A stretch of DNA of 64,000 nt from assembly GCA_027625915.1 (NCBI GenBank), contig JANTQA010000070.1, forward strand, positions 9,801,001-9,865,000. The letters are read 5' to 3'. The stretch is from Anaeramoeba flamelloides (taxonomy: Eukaryota; Metamonada; Anaeramoebidae). Shown in pieces: positions 45,570-57,343 of this stretch. A program made the translations under genes and the position numbers. Every line of letters begins with the position of its first letter. Positions within the stretch are counted from its first letter, which is position 1. The notes beneath the pieces are model-generated. The model did no database searches, was not told the DNA's origin, and saw only the letters and a program-made list of their open reading frames with translations.

Positions 45570-45779
45570 CTTAATTCAATTTAATTTATTATAAAATGAA
45601 TTGTTTGAATATTTGCGTTAACAAACTCGGAATATTATTTTATTTTTCAGTTTTTATTTTTAAATCTGTTTTTTTATTTTTATAGAATAAATCATTTTAC
45701 TTTTTTCGAAGACTCTTGGATTTTAGTATCAGATTCTTAATTCGGATTTGATTTTAAAAAAAATACTAGAATTGCTGTT
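45570..45779. other. 3' flank of the BTB gene
   Basis: Short T-rich stretch between the BTB stop and the LINE relic; no other feature. Confidence 0.4.
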
Positions 45780-46790
45780 TTAAATTTAATTTTTGAATTA
45801 GAAAAGCTTAAAAATGGTTATAAAAATAGAGAATTCTTTGTTGTGATAATTGATATCAAAAAATGCTTTGATACTATTTGTCATATATTATTACACTATA
45901 CTCTTGATAATAACATTATAAATGAAAAAATTAAAATATGGCTAAAAAATTATTCTAAAAAAGAAGGAATAGGGTTGATCAAGGAGATCCTCTATGTCCT
46001 TTATTGTTTGGATTTATCAGCCATTTTTTCAATTGAAAAAATTAAAGATCAAAAAAAAAAAATTTTGTTCGTCATGTTCAAATGTTTGCAGATGATTTGA
46101 TTTTGATAATGAAAGGTCCGATATCAGAAATTGAAAAAAAATTAATTATAATTTATAAAATTATCCAAGAATTTGGAATGAATCCCAAATTTTGATAAAA
46201 CACCAAAATCAAAAATTTTATCAGAAATAAAATAGTAAGGATTTGGCTAGAAAGAGAAAAACATTTCCAAAAAAATTTTGAAAAAGTAAAAGATAGTTTT
46301 AAAAAAATAAAACTTACTTTTTAGCACAAAAAAATTTAAAAATGGAGTAAAATTACAAATGTTCAAATCAATATGTATTAGTCAATAATCTTAAGGATTA
46401 GTAATTTTTAATCTAACCAAAAAAGATTTTGACTCAATAGATGTTTGGATAAATTTTAAGGTAACAAAATTTTTAAAAATCAATCCACACTCTTCTAGAA
46501 TCATTTTTTAAAACTGAAGCTTAATTTTGCCAAGTTAAAATCTTAATCTACAAGAGAAGATATAAACACAAAAATATTTTAGAAATTCTGGGTTTTGAAC
46601 ATATAACCAAAAATATAAAATTTTCAAAAAAAAGATGAAACTATTATTTTAGGAATAGAAAGTTTAAAATAATTAAATGTAGATCTAAATAATTTCAGAT
46701 AAAACTTGATATTGAATAGTTCTAGATCGAAGGGTTAAGAATATTTAAAAATTGTAATACTAATAATATTAATAAACTGTTGAGTCGTCG
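45780..46790 (+). mobile_element. Broken LINE (non-LTR retrotransposon) reverse transcriptase region
   Basis: Fragments of the RT palm follow in order but in shifting frames. IIDIKKCFDTICHILLHYTL starts at 45844. DQGDPLCPLLFGFI is near 45978 in another frame. QMFADDLILIMKG (the YADD-type active-site box, here FADD) starts near 46078. The post-RT region has FKSICISQ (46365) and NLTKKDFDSIDVW (about 46410). Several stops and frame changes make it inactive. The frame at 45843-46100 is part of this relic. The tail runs to about 46790, before a hairpin module. A second fragment of the same family lies at 55066-55480. Confidence 0.85.
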
Positions 46791-46809
46791 AGTGCCATCA
46801 AGTGCCCTA

Positions 46810-46960
46810 TCTTTTCCAAAATTCAGAAGAATAGAGAAAAATCTTTAATTTGACTCAATTCTTTAAAATTCTGGAAAAACTAAAGGAAGGTTTATTAATT
46901 TGAGAAATAAAAAAAAAAATTATGAAATTTTCGGTTTATTTCTTAAATCAAAAATATAAA
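46810..46960. repeat. Hairpin modules H1 and H2 after the LINE relic
   Basis: TTTTCCAAAATTCAGAAGAA pairs with TTCTTTAAAATTCTGGAAAA (H1, about 46814-46880). It is followed by an H2-like arm ending TTTCGGTTTATTTCTTAAAT. It is preceded by GTCGAGTGCCATCAAGTGCC, comparable to GTCCGTCAAGTGCAGTAGAGTGCC at the right end of the window. Confidence 0.6.
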
Positions 46961-49582
46961 GCTAACAAAAAAATATTTAAAATGGTAGGGTTTAACTTCT
47001 ATTATAAAATTGAGAAATTTCACAAATTACCTAAACAGATATTCTAATACTCCTTAGGACTGATAAAAAAAATACAATTAAATAAATATAAATTGAGTTA
47101 TTAAATATGTATATCTCTATAAAAATTAACTATTTATTTCGGAATTTTAAGAAATATCCCAAAATTCTATCAAATTATTTTCTTCTATTTGATTACAATT
47201 TTGATTAAAAAATATTAAAAATCATCTTTTTAAATTTTTTTTTACAGATCCAAAACCAACAAGGTTAAGCTAAAATGAAGCCATCTTACTATTAAAACCA
47301 CAAAAGGGGAAATTTCCTAAGATAAAAATTAAATTAATTTTAAAGAGAAATCTTGATAAAAAGTTAATGTGGTTTTTGATATTTTTTTGGGAAAATGGAT
47401 TTATCAGTATTTTTAAAATTTCAATTTTTAGTTCTTTCACAAGTTTTCTCTGACAAAACCCATCCAATTATTAGTTTGGGGGTAATGATGATCATTTTAA
47501 CCTTTTTTGTGCATTTTTTTGTGTTATTGCTAAAAAAACTAAATAATAATAAGAAACAAATATACCTTTTTAATACTTTATCTTGATGATTATTCAATTT
47601 TATAATTAATTTTTTTGTTATATTAAAATATATCTGGTCGATAATTGTGTTTATAAAAATACTTTGAATTGATCAAAGATTAAACGAAAAAAAAAACAAG
47701 TAGGTTTGTATTTTGAAAAATCTTTTCTAATTGGATAACCAAGTAAGAAAGATAACTTTTTCAAATAAATTTGTATAAATCAACTATTAACAGAATTTTT
47801 TTTTTTTGATTGGCGTATATTGTAATGTTTTTTTGATTTTTGATCTTCATAATTTGGGCGAGAATAGACTCAGAGTTGTCTTGAGTTAACCCAAATTCCA
47901 TTTTTTTTAATTATTTAGAATAAAAACAATTTTTTACAAATTTATTTTCAAAATTCATATTTCAAACTATTTTTATCATATTGAAGCAAAAACAAAGAAT
48001 TGTTTATCAAAGATCAAAGGAAGGCGGTTTAATTCTTGGAATCAAAAAATATTTCCAAAATATTCAGCCCAAATAAAATTGAAAAATTTAGAAAAAATTT
48101 GAATCGGATTCAGAATTATTTTGAGTTTTCGATTTAATGGAAATAAATAATTATACAATAAAACGAATTTGTCCAATAAAACTTAATTTATAAGTTATTA
48201 TCTAAAGAATATTTTATGAATCCAAATAAAAAATTAGATGAATTAAAAGAAAATAGGACTTTTAAATTAATTTTGGAAAATTTTTAGAAATATGAAGTAA
48301 TTTGGTTTTTAAAAAGTAACCATATACAAATTTTTACTCATAAAAAATTAATAATTAAACTGAGAAAGGGGGGAAATAATTAGGTTAAATATAACATTTA
48401 AGTCCAAGAAATAATTTTTTTTTTTTTTTTTTCTTGGTTCTTCTTTTCATTTTTTTTTGATTTCCATTTTTATTATTGGTATATAAATCTAATATACAGG
48501 GTATATATTTGTCACCTCCGCCTTATCATGACACCAATGTAAACTCTTTTCCAGTTCAACATTAGCAGTTTTATTGAAGAAATAGAACATATTCTATGAG
48601 TTTAAACCAATATTGAATAAAAAAAAAATTTTCAATTTTTAGATCACTATCATTTTTTCTCAGTTTATAAATTTTTTATATTTTGCTTTTTTTTCTTTTT
48701 TTTTCTTTCCATAAATTAAATTTGAAAAAAAATGTTTGAAACTCATAATTAATATTAAGAAAGGTGAGTATCTGTCTTTTCTTTTAAAATTCCTACAATT
48801 ACAATTAAAAAATCTTATTGTCAACAACTTTCGTTTCCTAAAGAAATTGAGGATTTTGCACAAGATGTTCCAATGAGAGTGGCCTAAATTTTTTTAACAT
48901 TTTTTTGTTTTGAAATTTATGGTTTGTTCAGGCTTTTCATTTATGATTATCCACTCTAATACGAAGTTTAAAATTTCTCTTATTTCTAAACAATCTAATT
49001 TGGGTTGATTCTTGTAAAAAAGTGAATTTTTCATTTTTCGCTGGAAACCTTTGAGTGAGATGGAGTTTATTTACTTCAAGAAATAGTTACTCATTTTATT
49101 TCGAATAAACTTTGACAATAAAAATTTGGTAAAATGATCCTACTACCCCAGAAGTTAGATCTGAATTTTTATGGTCAATATGTTTTACATTCATAAATAA
49201 CAAAAAAATTATTTATATACAAAGAATTTTGAGTAAAAAAATTATGTTCAAAGTTAAGGTTTTTTTCAAGATTTTAGTTATTTGAAACCCCTTTTTCATT
49301 ATCTAAATTTGAAATTTTCCTTGAAAACGTTGGAAATCAAAAAATATTTGATTTCTGGAACTTTTCGATTAATATTAAAATCTTCTAGAGTTGCTATCGG
49401 TGGTATAAATGTACCTCAAGATAAATTAGAAATTAAGAGAGGTATAAAAACAGTATTTTCAATTTAACTCTTTATGTTGAAGAAATTTTGAAGATTTTTT
49501 TTGATATATAACTGTTTTTTTCATATTTTTTCAATCAAGCCAAAAATTTGTAATATTTTGTTTTTCCTTCAAAAGTCATTGT
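46961..49582. other. Intergenic AT-rich sequence
   Basis: No gene supported. Frames at 47270-47586, 48660-48863 and 49282-49467 are not recognisable. A GC-richer scrap at about 48505-48550 (CACCTCCGCCTTATCATGAC) stands out but gives no convincing frame. A T run of about 15 lies near 48418-48431. Confidence 0.45.
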
Positions 49583-49765
49583 TTTAAGGGACTAGTCTCT
49601 ATTATAATTTTTTTTGTCCTATTTCTAAATAAGGATTCCTAATCTAGAAATATATTTAATATTGAATATAAACAGTACTTTTCAAATCTAAGGAATTGAT
49701 AAAAAATTTTCTCAATCTCGATTAAATTTAGGTAAAAAAATTTAATAAATGCTTAGTCCCTTAAA
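49583..49765. mobile_element. Short MITE with TTTAAGGGACTA ends
   Basis: 183 bp with inverted ends TTTAAGGGACTAG and CTTAGTCCCTTAAA (12 matching positions). The interior is AT-rich with no frame. The same end sequence appears singly near 39508 (TTAAGGGACTAG) and 59126 (TTTAAGGGACTAA) without an obvious partner. No clear target-site duplication. Confidence 0.55.
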
Positions 49766-50170
49766 TCATTTTTTTATTTTAAATGTGTAATCTTAATTAA
49801 ACCCAAATAAATAAATAAAAATTACTACCTTTTAGCAAAAGGTCTTTTTATTTGATAACCTTGAATATTTGATTTCTCTGAGGGATAGTTAACAAAAAAT
49901 TCAAACTTCAAAGGTTTTTCTAATCAATCTAATTGAAGTTTTTTTGTAATAAGTTTTTACCGATTAAATTAACTCTTCACTACAAGAATAGTAAAAATCC
50001 ATACAAACACTTTCAAAACTTTTTCAAACTTTCAGGCTGACAGTCTACAAGATTTCAATCATACATATTCAATCATATTTTTTCAAATTTCAAATACTTG
50101 ATATAAACTTTTGTAAGCCAAAATATATAAAAAAATAATAATTAATAAAAAATATCATTTTGAAAAGTAA
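49766..50170. other. Intergenic AT-rich sequence
   Basis: Nothing recognised. Confidence 0.5.
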
Positions 50171-50605
50171 CCGTTTTGGAAAAAAAGTGAAACTGGAAAA
50201 AAAGTTCAACACGGTTTTTAATTGGGAACCTTACTGAAAATGAAAAGTAAAATCAATAAAAAGAAGAAACCAATTAACTTCAAATAATAATCCATTATAT
50301 TATTTTCAATCAATCCGACAAATACAATTTAAATCTATGTTCATATCCAAATTGTTGGTGTGATTTTGGAGATTGAAAAAATAGTCAATTTTTTGGACAA
50401 ATTTTTAATAATTGATCAATCAAAGAAAAACTCCATACCTAAAAGGTAGTATTAAAAAAACTGTTATTGTGGCGAACACTTCATTTTGTCTTTATTTATT
50501 TATTTATTCTTTTTTTCATTGATCTTACTTTGATTTTTTTATTAATGTTCCCAATTAAAAATCGTATTTCATTTTTTTTCCTGTTTCACTTTTTTTCCTC
50601 AACGG
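50171..50605. mobile_element. MITE M, copy 1, with TAA target-site duplication
   Basis: 435 bp with long terminal inverted repeats of about 60 bp. The left end reads CCGTTTTGGAAAAAAAGTG and the right end is its near complement ending in AACGG. Further in, both arms carry TTTTTAATTGGGAAC and its complement. TAA directly flanks both ends. A three-base TWA duplication is typical of PIF/Harbinger (Tourist-like) elements. There is no transposase frame; the frames at 50467 and 50555 lie inside and are spurious. A diverged second copy is at 62437-62825. Confidence 0.75.
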
Positions 50606-50917
50606 TAAATGTAATTTTTGAAAGTTATCAAAAAGAAAAATATTGTTGACTTTCAATGACCTGAAACACTTTTTATGAAACCCGTAAAGTGGAAAGTTGT
50701 TTAAATTATATGTTTTTAAAAGATTTAATTGTTCAAACTGTTTAATCAAAAAGGTATTCAATTTTGATCTTGTAAAACCAATTAAAATTTGGAACAATTT
50801 CAAAAAAACAAAGTGTTGATAAGTAAAAAAAGTGACTCCAATTTTTGTGCTATTTTTTTCGTGGTAATCTCTTTCTCGAATCATTTTTTATATTTTTCTT
50901 CTTTTTTTTTTTTTCTC

Positions 50918-52876
50918 ATGATCGAACCTGCATGTAATATATATCTGTCATATATTCATGATGAGTACAAAAAGCTTTTACCTTCCACCAACAACACAAA
51001 AAATTTTTGGTTACCAGTAAAAAAGTATAAAAGTGTCCGAAGGATAATTAGTGATCACGTCGACAATGTAATCTTTTTAACTACACAAAATGAATTTGAA
51101 TTAGTCCAAAAAGGGAAACAACCAAGAAAGTTTCAAATAGAAAACGAAGAAATTAAAGATATTAAATGTGGTTTGTGGACTTTTTTAATTTTAACAAGAT
51201 CTGGAAAAGTTTATTCACTTGGCTCGAAGAATGAATACTGTGAACTGCCTTTTGAAGATCCTGAAAATTCAACATGGGAAAAATTAAGGTATGTCAAGTT
51301 TTTTGAAGATGAAAATTTATTTGTTGAATCCATCGAGATGGGAACCCTTAATAATTATTACATTTGTACGGGTAATAAACTGTATGGAAATGGTTATATC
51401 GGGCAAGGTTTGGAGAATTAATCCTTTTTTTTTATTTCTGTTGTTTTGTTTTGTTTTTTTGAAAAAAGACAAATATCCTTTTTGGGCATCATTGAAAATT
51501 TTTTCTGTTTTTTTTTTAAAAATTTCCTTCTCTACAACAAAAAACTAAAACAAAAAAACAACATAAAAACAGGAAGGCTTGGGATCCCAAATGGCAGTAA
51601 TGTCAAAACACCAAGGTTTCTCTTTGATGATGTTGAGAGAGTATTTTGTGGAAAGAATGCGTTTGGTGTGATTTATGATATGAACAAGGAGTTAATGGCT
51701 TGTGGACTTAATAGCAGGGGCTCATTGGGCTTGGTTTTGAGCGAGCCTCACGTGCCTACAAAAGTCAAGTTACCATTTACTACTGATCAAATTAAGGATC
51801 TCCAAATTGGTGAGGAGCATTCCACATTGGTCACATTAGATGGTGTTACATACGGTGCTGGGTCTGACAATTATAATGGCGTTGGGAAACGGTGCACCTC
51901 TTTTGTTAAGGTTCCTTTACTCAATGATGTACAAGTCAAAAGTATTCATGTTGGTAAACACCAAACTCTGGTGGTCACAAATGAAAATGAAATCTATGGT
52001 TGGGGGTTTGGGAATTACAAAAATGAAAAAGAGTCCACCGACTTGGTCACTAATAGCAAATTACCAACAAAGTTCAACCTACCAAATCTTACTGTTTCAG
52101 GTTCCTTTCAAATCTCTTGCGGTTTTTTTGCGACATTTATTTACAATTCAAACGAACAAAATAACGTACAAGCAGAGTTCAAATTACTTTTGAAAAATCA
52201 ACAATTTACAGATACCGAATTTGGTTATGGCTTAAAGGGCCACAAATCGTTAATAGAGACAAGAACAGGTCTCAAAATTGAACAAATCCAAAAAGTGTTT
52301 CAAGAAAATAATTATACAAAAAATGAAATAAACATGTTCTTAAAATGGCTATATTCTGATGAAATCCCCTATCAAAGGAACGACAAGCAATCTTTCGAAA
52401 ATATTTTGAAATCTTTACAATTACAATATGATCCTAAGGAGACCATCATCGAATATTTAAAGAAATTGTACAACGATGAAGATTCAAAAGATTTCTTACT
52501 TCTAGTGAAAAGTGATGATTACGGAAACGAAGATGAAGATGATGATGATGATGATGAAGAGGAAAATTTTGAAGAAATTCCCGTTCACAAATTTATTTTG
52601 TTAGCAAGATCTGGCTTATTTAGGGAAATGTTTAATAATATAAACGAAAATGAAAAAAATATCAACCAAATTAAAGATTATTCTGGAAAATCAATTGAAA
52701 GTCTAGAAATTTTAATCAAATATTTTTATTTTGATTCAATCGAATTGACAGCAGATGACGACCCACAATTAATCATTGAAGAATTAGAAGATGCCCAAGA
52801 ATATTACCAATTACACGAAGCCTGTAGTTTAAATATTTTTTTAAGATCCTTAAAAATACAATATAATATTAATTAA
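50918..52876 (+). CDS. RCC1-repeat protein with tandem BTB domains
   Basis: Two exons, 50918-51407 and 51573-52876, predicted 597 residues. RCC1-type blades span about residues 15-310: GKVYSLGSKNEY, NKLYGNGYIGQGRLGIPNGS across the splice, KELMACGLNSRGSLGL, GVTYGAGSDNYNGVG and NEIYGWGFGNY. Two BTB-like domains follow. The first is weak (about 315-400, FKLLLKNQQFTDTEFGYG). The second is clearer (about 430-590, KDFLLLVKSDDY, then an Asp-rich insert, then EIPVHKFILLARSGLFREMF). RCC1 propellers serve as interaction or exchange-factor platforms and BTB domains as dimerisation or cullin adaptors. A substrate-adaptor role is inferred. The start at 50918 was preferred to an upstream Met at 50789 because the intervening residues are Phe/Ser runs and part of a T tract. 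Confidence 0.9.
51408..51572 (+). other. 165 bp intron of the RCC1/BTB gene
   Basis: The donor is GTTTGG and the acceptor is CATAAAAACAG, phase 1. The join restores the RCC1 blade YIGQGRLGIP. T-rich first part, then about 40 A-rich bases (with CTAAAAC, a possible branch site) directly before the acceptor. Confidence 0.9.
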
Positions 52877-52895
52877 TTATAACAAGGGAGAATTG

Positions 52896-52896
<1 letters not shown>

Positions 52897-52948
<52 letters not shown>

Positions 52949-52964
52949 TATATATATATATATA
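52897..52964. repeat. (CA)24 and (TA)8 compound microsatellite
   Basis: Twenty-four perfect CA units (52897-52944), then AACA, then eight TA units. It starts 20 bp after the RCC1/BTB stop codon, so it is probably in the 3' untranslated region. Confidence 0.97.
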
Positions 52965-53879
52965 ATATCAATTACTATTATAGTGAAAACATGTTTCACC
53001 CCCATCCCCCCAACGAACTTTTATTTAATTAATTATACATAATTGAAGACATAAATATTAACTAAAAAAATATTTTCGGTTTTTTTACTATTTAATATTT
53101 ATCTTTAATATTTTTAATTTTTTATTAGCAATAACTAAGGGATTTTTTATAATAAAATTTTATTGAATATCATTCTAAATGATCTTAAAAATGGATAAAA
53201 TCCAAATTTTCAATTTTTTTCACCATTTTTTTATTAATAACATAAAATGGAAAAAATAAAAAAAAAATTTCTTTTTAAATGAGACTTTTTTATTTTTATA
53301 CATTCATGATAACTTTAACTAAAATTTTTTTATTAAACATTTTACCGATCAAAAAAATATTTATCTTCAAATTGAAATAAAAGTAAAAAAGTAAAAAAAA
53401 ATTTTCAGTATATATTCTATTCAAGTAAAAATTTTTCTTTTACAATTGAAATTTATTTTTTTTTTAATAATATTTTTTAACATTTAATTTTTAATTATAA
53501 ACAACCCTGTTGTCAGGTAGAAATAATTATAACAACCAAAAATGGAAAACTTTAACAAAATCTTAATCATTTTTGTACCTCGATAGATAATTTCAACAGT
53601 AATTCAATAAGCTCTTCTATCTAAAATCGAGAATATAAGATAATGTAATTCTTTCATTTAAATTTCATTCATTATACAAATAACCTACAATTTAACAAAA
53701 AATACACCCAGTGCCATTTTTAAGACACAAACTGTGAATTAAAATTTACAGTACAAAAAAATTTTTTAAATTATAGTAGAATATACAAATCGAGTTAAAT
53801 AATCTATGTAAATTTAAAAATACTAAAAATTGTGTTACAATTTGAATATGTGTTCACAAGTATGACAAAATTATATTAA
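52965..53879. other. Intergenic AT-rich sequence
   Basis: Nothing recognised beyond homopolymers. Confidence 0.5.
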
Positions 53880-54215
53880 TAATTTCAATTTAGAGAAAAA
53901 AATTACTTCAATTACAATTTCAGCAATATTAAAAGAGTTTATTCAGAATAGAATCAACATTCCAGTTCTTAAAAATTATAAGGACGGTGTGTTTATTATT
54001 TTTAATGGAATTACAATTTATATAAGTCTCTAGTTTAGAAAAAATAGTATATTTTTGGGTAAAATTTTTAAATGGATGTGATAATGATTCTTTCTTAAAT
54101 CCAACTTGGGGATTATTATTAATTGGGTAGATAATAACTAATTGTTTCTAAAACACTTTATTCGCATAAAAAACTCAAATGTTGAAAAAAATAGCTTAGA
54201 TTAAATATTGAAAGT
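53880..54215 (+). repeat. Repeat family A, copy 1
   Basis: Matches 62850-63170: shared blocks include AGAATCAACATTCC / AGAAGCAACATCCC, GGATGTGAtAATGA, and ATAGATAATAACTAATTGTTT. In both places a hairpin module follows. It may be a piece of the LINE found nearby or of a separate element; the frame is broken. Confidence 0.5.
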
Positions 54216-54221
54216 GTCCGA

Positions 54222-54480
54222 GGGTTTTTTTACTTTTTGAAATAAACTGAAAAGTTAATAAAAATTGTCGGTTTATTTCAAAAAGTAAATAAAAACTCAA
54301 CAAAAGTGTTCTAGGTTTTCCAAAATTCAAAAGAATTCAGTAAGATCAAAGATTTCACTCAATTCTTTTAAATCCTGGAAAACCTAACGAAAAATGTCCT
54401 AGGTTTATTTTACTTTTTGAAATAAACCCAAAATTTATTAAAATTTTCTGTTTATTTCAAAAATTAAAAAAAACCTAACC
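54222..54480. repeat. Hairpin modules in the order H2-H1-H2
   Basis: H2 (54235-54298) pairs ACTTTTTGAAATAAACTGAA with its complement TCGGTTTATTTCAAAAAGT. H1 (54312-54385) pairs TTTTCCAAAATTCAAAAGAAT with ATTCTTTTAAATCCTGGAAAA. A second H2 follows (54405-54478). The linkers are GTTCTAGG and CCTAACGAAAAATGTCCTAGG. This is the clearest example of the alternating arrangement. Confidence 0.7.
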
Positions 54481-55065
54481 GAAAAATCAAAAAAAAAAAA
54501 ATTGTTTCCTAATTTAAAAGAACAAATATTTCTTCCATTATCAAAATAATTGATCCTCTATTTGAAAATAATATTTTTAAGATTTATATATCCTATTAAA
54601 ATATAATAAACAGTTACCTCTTAGGCCTAAAAAAAAAAAATATCAAATTTTTTACTATTATATTTCAAAAAAATATTAATAGAAAATTGGATTTTTTGAC
54701 TTAAATTATAAAATATCACGAAAATTTTTTTTTGATCAAAGATCTTTAATTAACTAATAATTTTTTATTTTAATTGAAGTTATTAAAAAGTGAAAAATTA
54801 GTAAAAATTTAATTATTTTTTGAAAAAATATAATCATGAATGTTTTGTTTATAAATTTCAGTTACAATTAAAAATCATAAAAGTGAAAAAAACTGTATTT
54901 TATTGTCAAAAAGTAAATTCGAATAGTAAAGTTATTTGAAGAACCAAATTTTTTTTTTTTACAAAATTGTTTTTTATAAATCTGATGAATTTTTCAGAAT
55001 AATAAAGTCAGCTTTATATATATATATATATATATATTAAATACAAAACTGATTAATATGAGAAT
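54481..55065. other. Intergenic AT-rich sequence
   Basis: Contains a (TA)11 tract at 55015-55036. Nothing else recognised. Confidence 0.5.
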
Positions 55066-55480
55066 TTCTTTGTAGAAAAATATTCAAGAATTTATAATCA
55101 ATCCAAATATTGATAATACCTTAAAAAACAAACAATTATCAGAAATATATTATTTAGTAATTTGATTTGAAAAAATGGGACGTATTCACTAAAGATATTT
55201 TAAAAAAGTAAAGGATAGTTTGAAAAACAAAAACCAAAAAGATTTTTAACTAAAAAAAAAAAAACTAGTAAATCGTGTAAAATTATAAATGTTTAAATCA
55301 ATGTGTATTAGCCAATTATTTTATGGGCTATTATCTATAATCTAACTCAAAAAGATTTTGACTCAATTGATGTTTGGTAATCACCAATAAAAAAATCTAA
55401 AATATTGGGATTACTCAAAGGCAATATTTAAATTTTTCTAAATCCTTTTCAATAGTATAACCATCTAAATGTAAAAATTC
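55066..55480 (+). mobile_element. LINE fragment, copy 2
   Basis: Homologous to about 46150-46480 of the first relic. It contains KVKDSLKN-like coding near 55210, then AAATGTTTAAATCAATGTG (55288), then NLTQKDFDSIDVW (55339) and an ILGLLKGNI-like end. Only the region after the RT palm remains; multiple stops. Degenerate and inactive. Confidence 0.7.
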
Positions 55481-57343
55481 AGTAATATTAGTTGGGTTTT
55501 TTCTTATCTTGATTTTGTTCTTTTTTAATTCCTGTCCTTACTTTTTATGCAAATTCAACACAAATTATAAATGATTTAATTTTGTAAAATGATCACATCG
55601 TTTTCAATCCAATTATATTTTTCTTCCTGAAATTTAAACTCCTTAAAATAGAATACTTTTTTAAAAAAATCTTCTATCTCAAATTTCACTGCAATTTTAT
55701 CAATTGTTGTCAATTGTTTGTTTTTTGCAATATTTGGTATATGGATAATTTTGTTAAAAAAGATATTTATTTTTTTTTAATTTCATTTTTATCGTATTAC
55801 CTAAATAAAAATGGAATTAATATATTAAAGGGAGTACTATTTTTAAAAAATAAATTGAAATCTTTTCAAGATCTTGAATTTTTTTTTTTGTAATATGTCT
55901 TGTAGCTTATCAAATTGATGGGTTCACCTGATCTAAACAATTAATTAATTTGAGTCTATTTTGGGAAATACAAAATTTAACACTTTTTCAATATAAAAAG
56001 AAAAAAAGTAACTCGTTATTTTAATTAGTAATTAAGTAATTTCTTGAAAATGGTGAAGCATATTATTTGTTTTATATTGGAAAGTATTGATTTCGTTAGA
56101 AATTTTTTTAATTTTTCATTATTTTTCATTATTAATATTTCTATCTAAATCTCATAAAATAAAAATTATTGAAGTGTGGGTTATGAAATTAAATGAAAGT
56201 TGATTGAAGCCTAACAAAAATTTCACAAGAAAATTCAGATCTATTCCTGCAAAAAATTTTTTATACTTGAAAGTTTTCAAAAAATCATTGTTCTCTTTTT
56301 CGAAAATTGGAAAAAAATTGTAAAAAAATTTTTTTAACCTTGAAAAATATTTTTAGTAAATTGTTTGGTCTTATTCACCATAACAATTATAATAAATTAA
56401 ATCATTAGCGGAATAAAAAAGATTGATTTTGAATTTTGAGGAAAAAGATAACTCAATTCCCATATATCTTCAAGTTAATTTTATTTTGAAAAATTAAAAT
56501 TAATCTTAGAACAAATACCCAATTTAGAAGTTTAAAATTTGTAAATAACTTTAAAAATTTATTGGTTTTAACTATAATTCTTAAATCATTATAAATATTT
56601 TTCAATTTGCATAATAAATCAATTTTTGTTTAATTAAGCTAAAAGAATTATCTCAAATCGAAAAAAAACTCTTTTATTGTTATTCCTGGTAACAAAACTT
56701 GTTGTTATTTCAAAAAAAATGACGAAAATGATAAGTAACAGGGTAAAAAAACTTTTTATAATTTATGAAATAAAATGAATTGAATAATTTTCATTTTTAT
56801 AAAAAAATAGAAAAAATATATTTGATCTCACAGAAAAAAAATAGTTTTTTCTATATTTCATAGTCGATCAGAATATTTTGACCCTTGTTATCTACAAAAG
56901 TTGTCAGTAGAGAACTTCATCAATAAAATATTTTTATAATAAGCCCTTGTTCTTGTTCAAGACTAATCACCCAATCACTTTTGAAAAAACTTCTCAACCA
57001 ACTCAATAAGTTTTTGAAGTCAACAAAAGATAATTTGAAAATAACAATTGATGGTTGTTAACTCTCAAAATCTACAGCAACCTACAATAAGTTCGTTCTA
57101 TGATCTATATAATCAAAGTATTATTTTTAAATTTTTGAAATTTTAAGAACCAAATTGTTATTTTTTTCTTTTTTTCTTCCTTTAAAATTTGTTTATTTAA
57201 AATTAATAAAAATTATTTGAGACTTCTTTAAAAATAAATCCTTTTGTTCAAGAAAACGATACCAACTTCCATTCTATTTTTCTTTCGTTTTACCGTTTAA
57301 AAAAAAAAAAATATAACAAAAATCAAAATTAAACAATCACCAC
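55481..57343. other. Intergenic AT-rich sequence
   Basis: No gene or repeat recognised. The last 60 bases before the Tom40 start are A-rich with AACAATCACCAC directly before ATG. Confidence 0.5.

Noticed and set aside
45843-46100. 85-codon frame as a small host gene
   Set aside because: It is the start of the broken LINE reverse transcriptase.
50789-50917. Upstream in-frame start for the RCC1/BTB protein
   Set aside because: The added residues are Ser/Phe runs from a T tract; ATG at 50918 gives a protein-like start.
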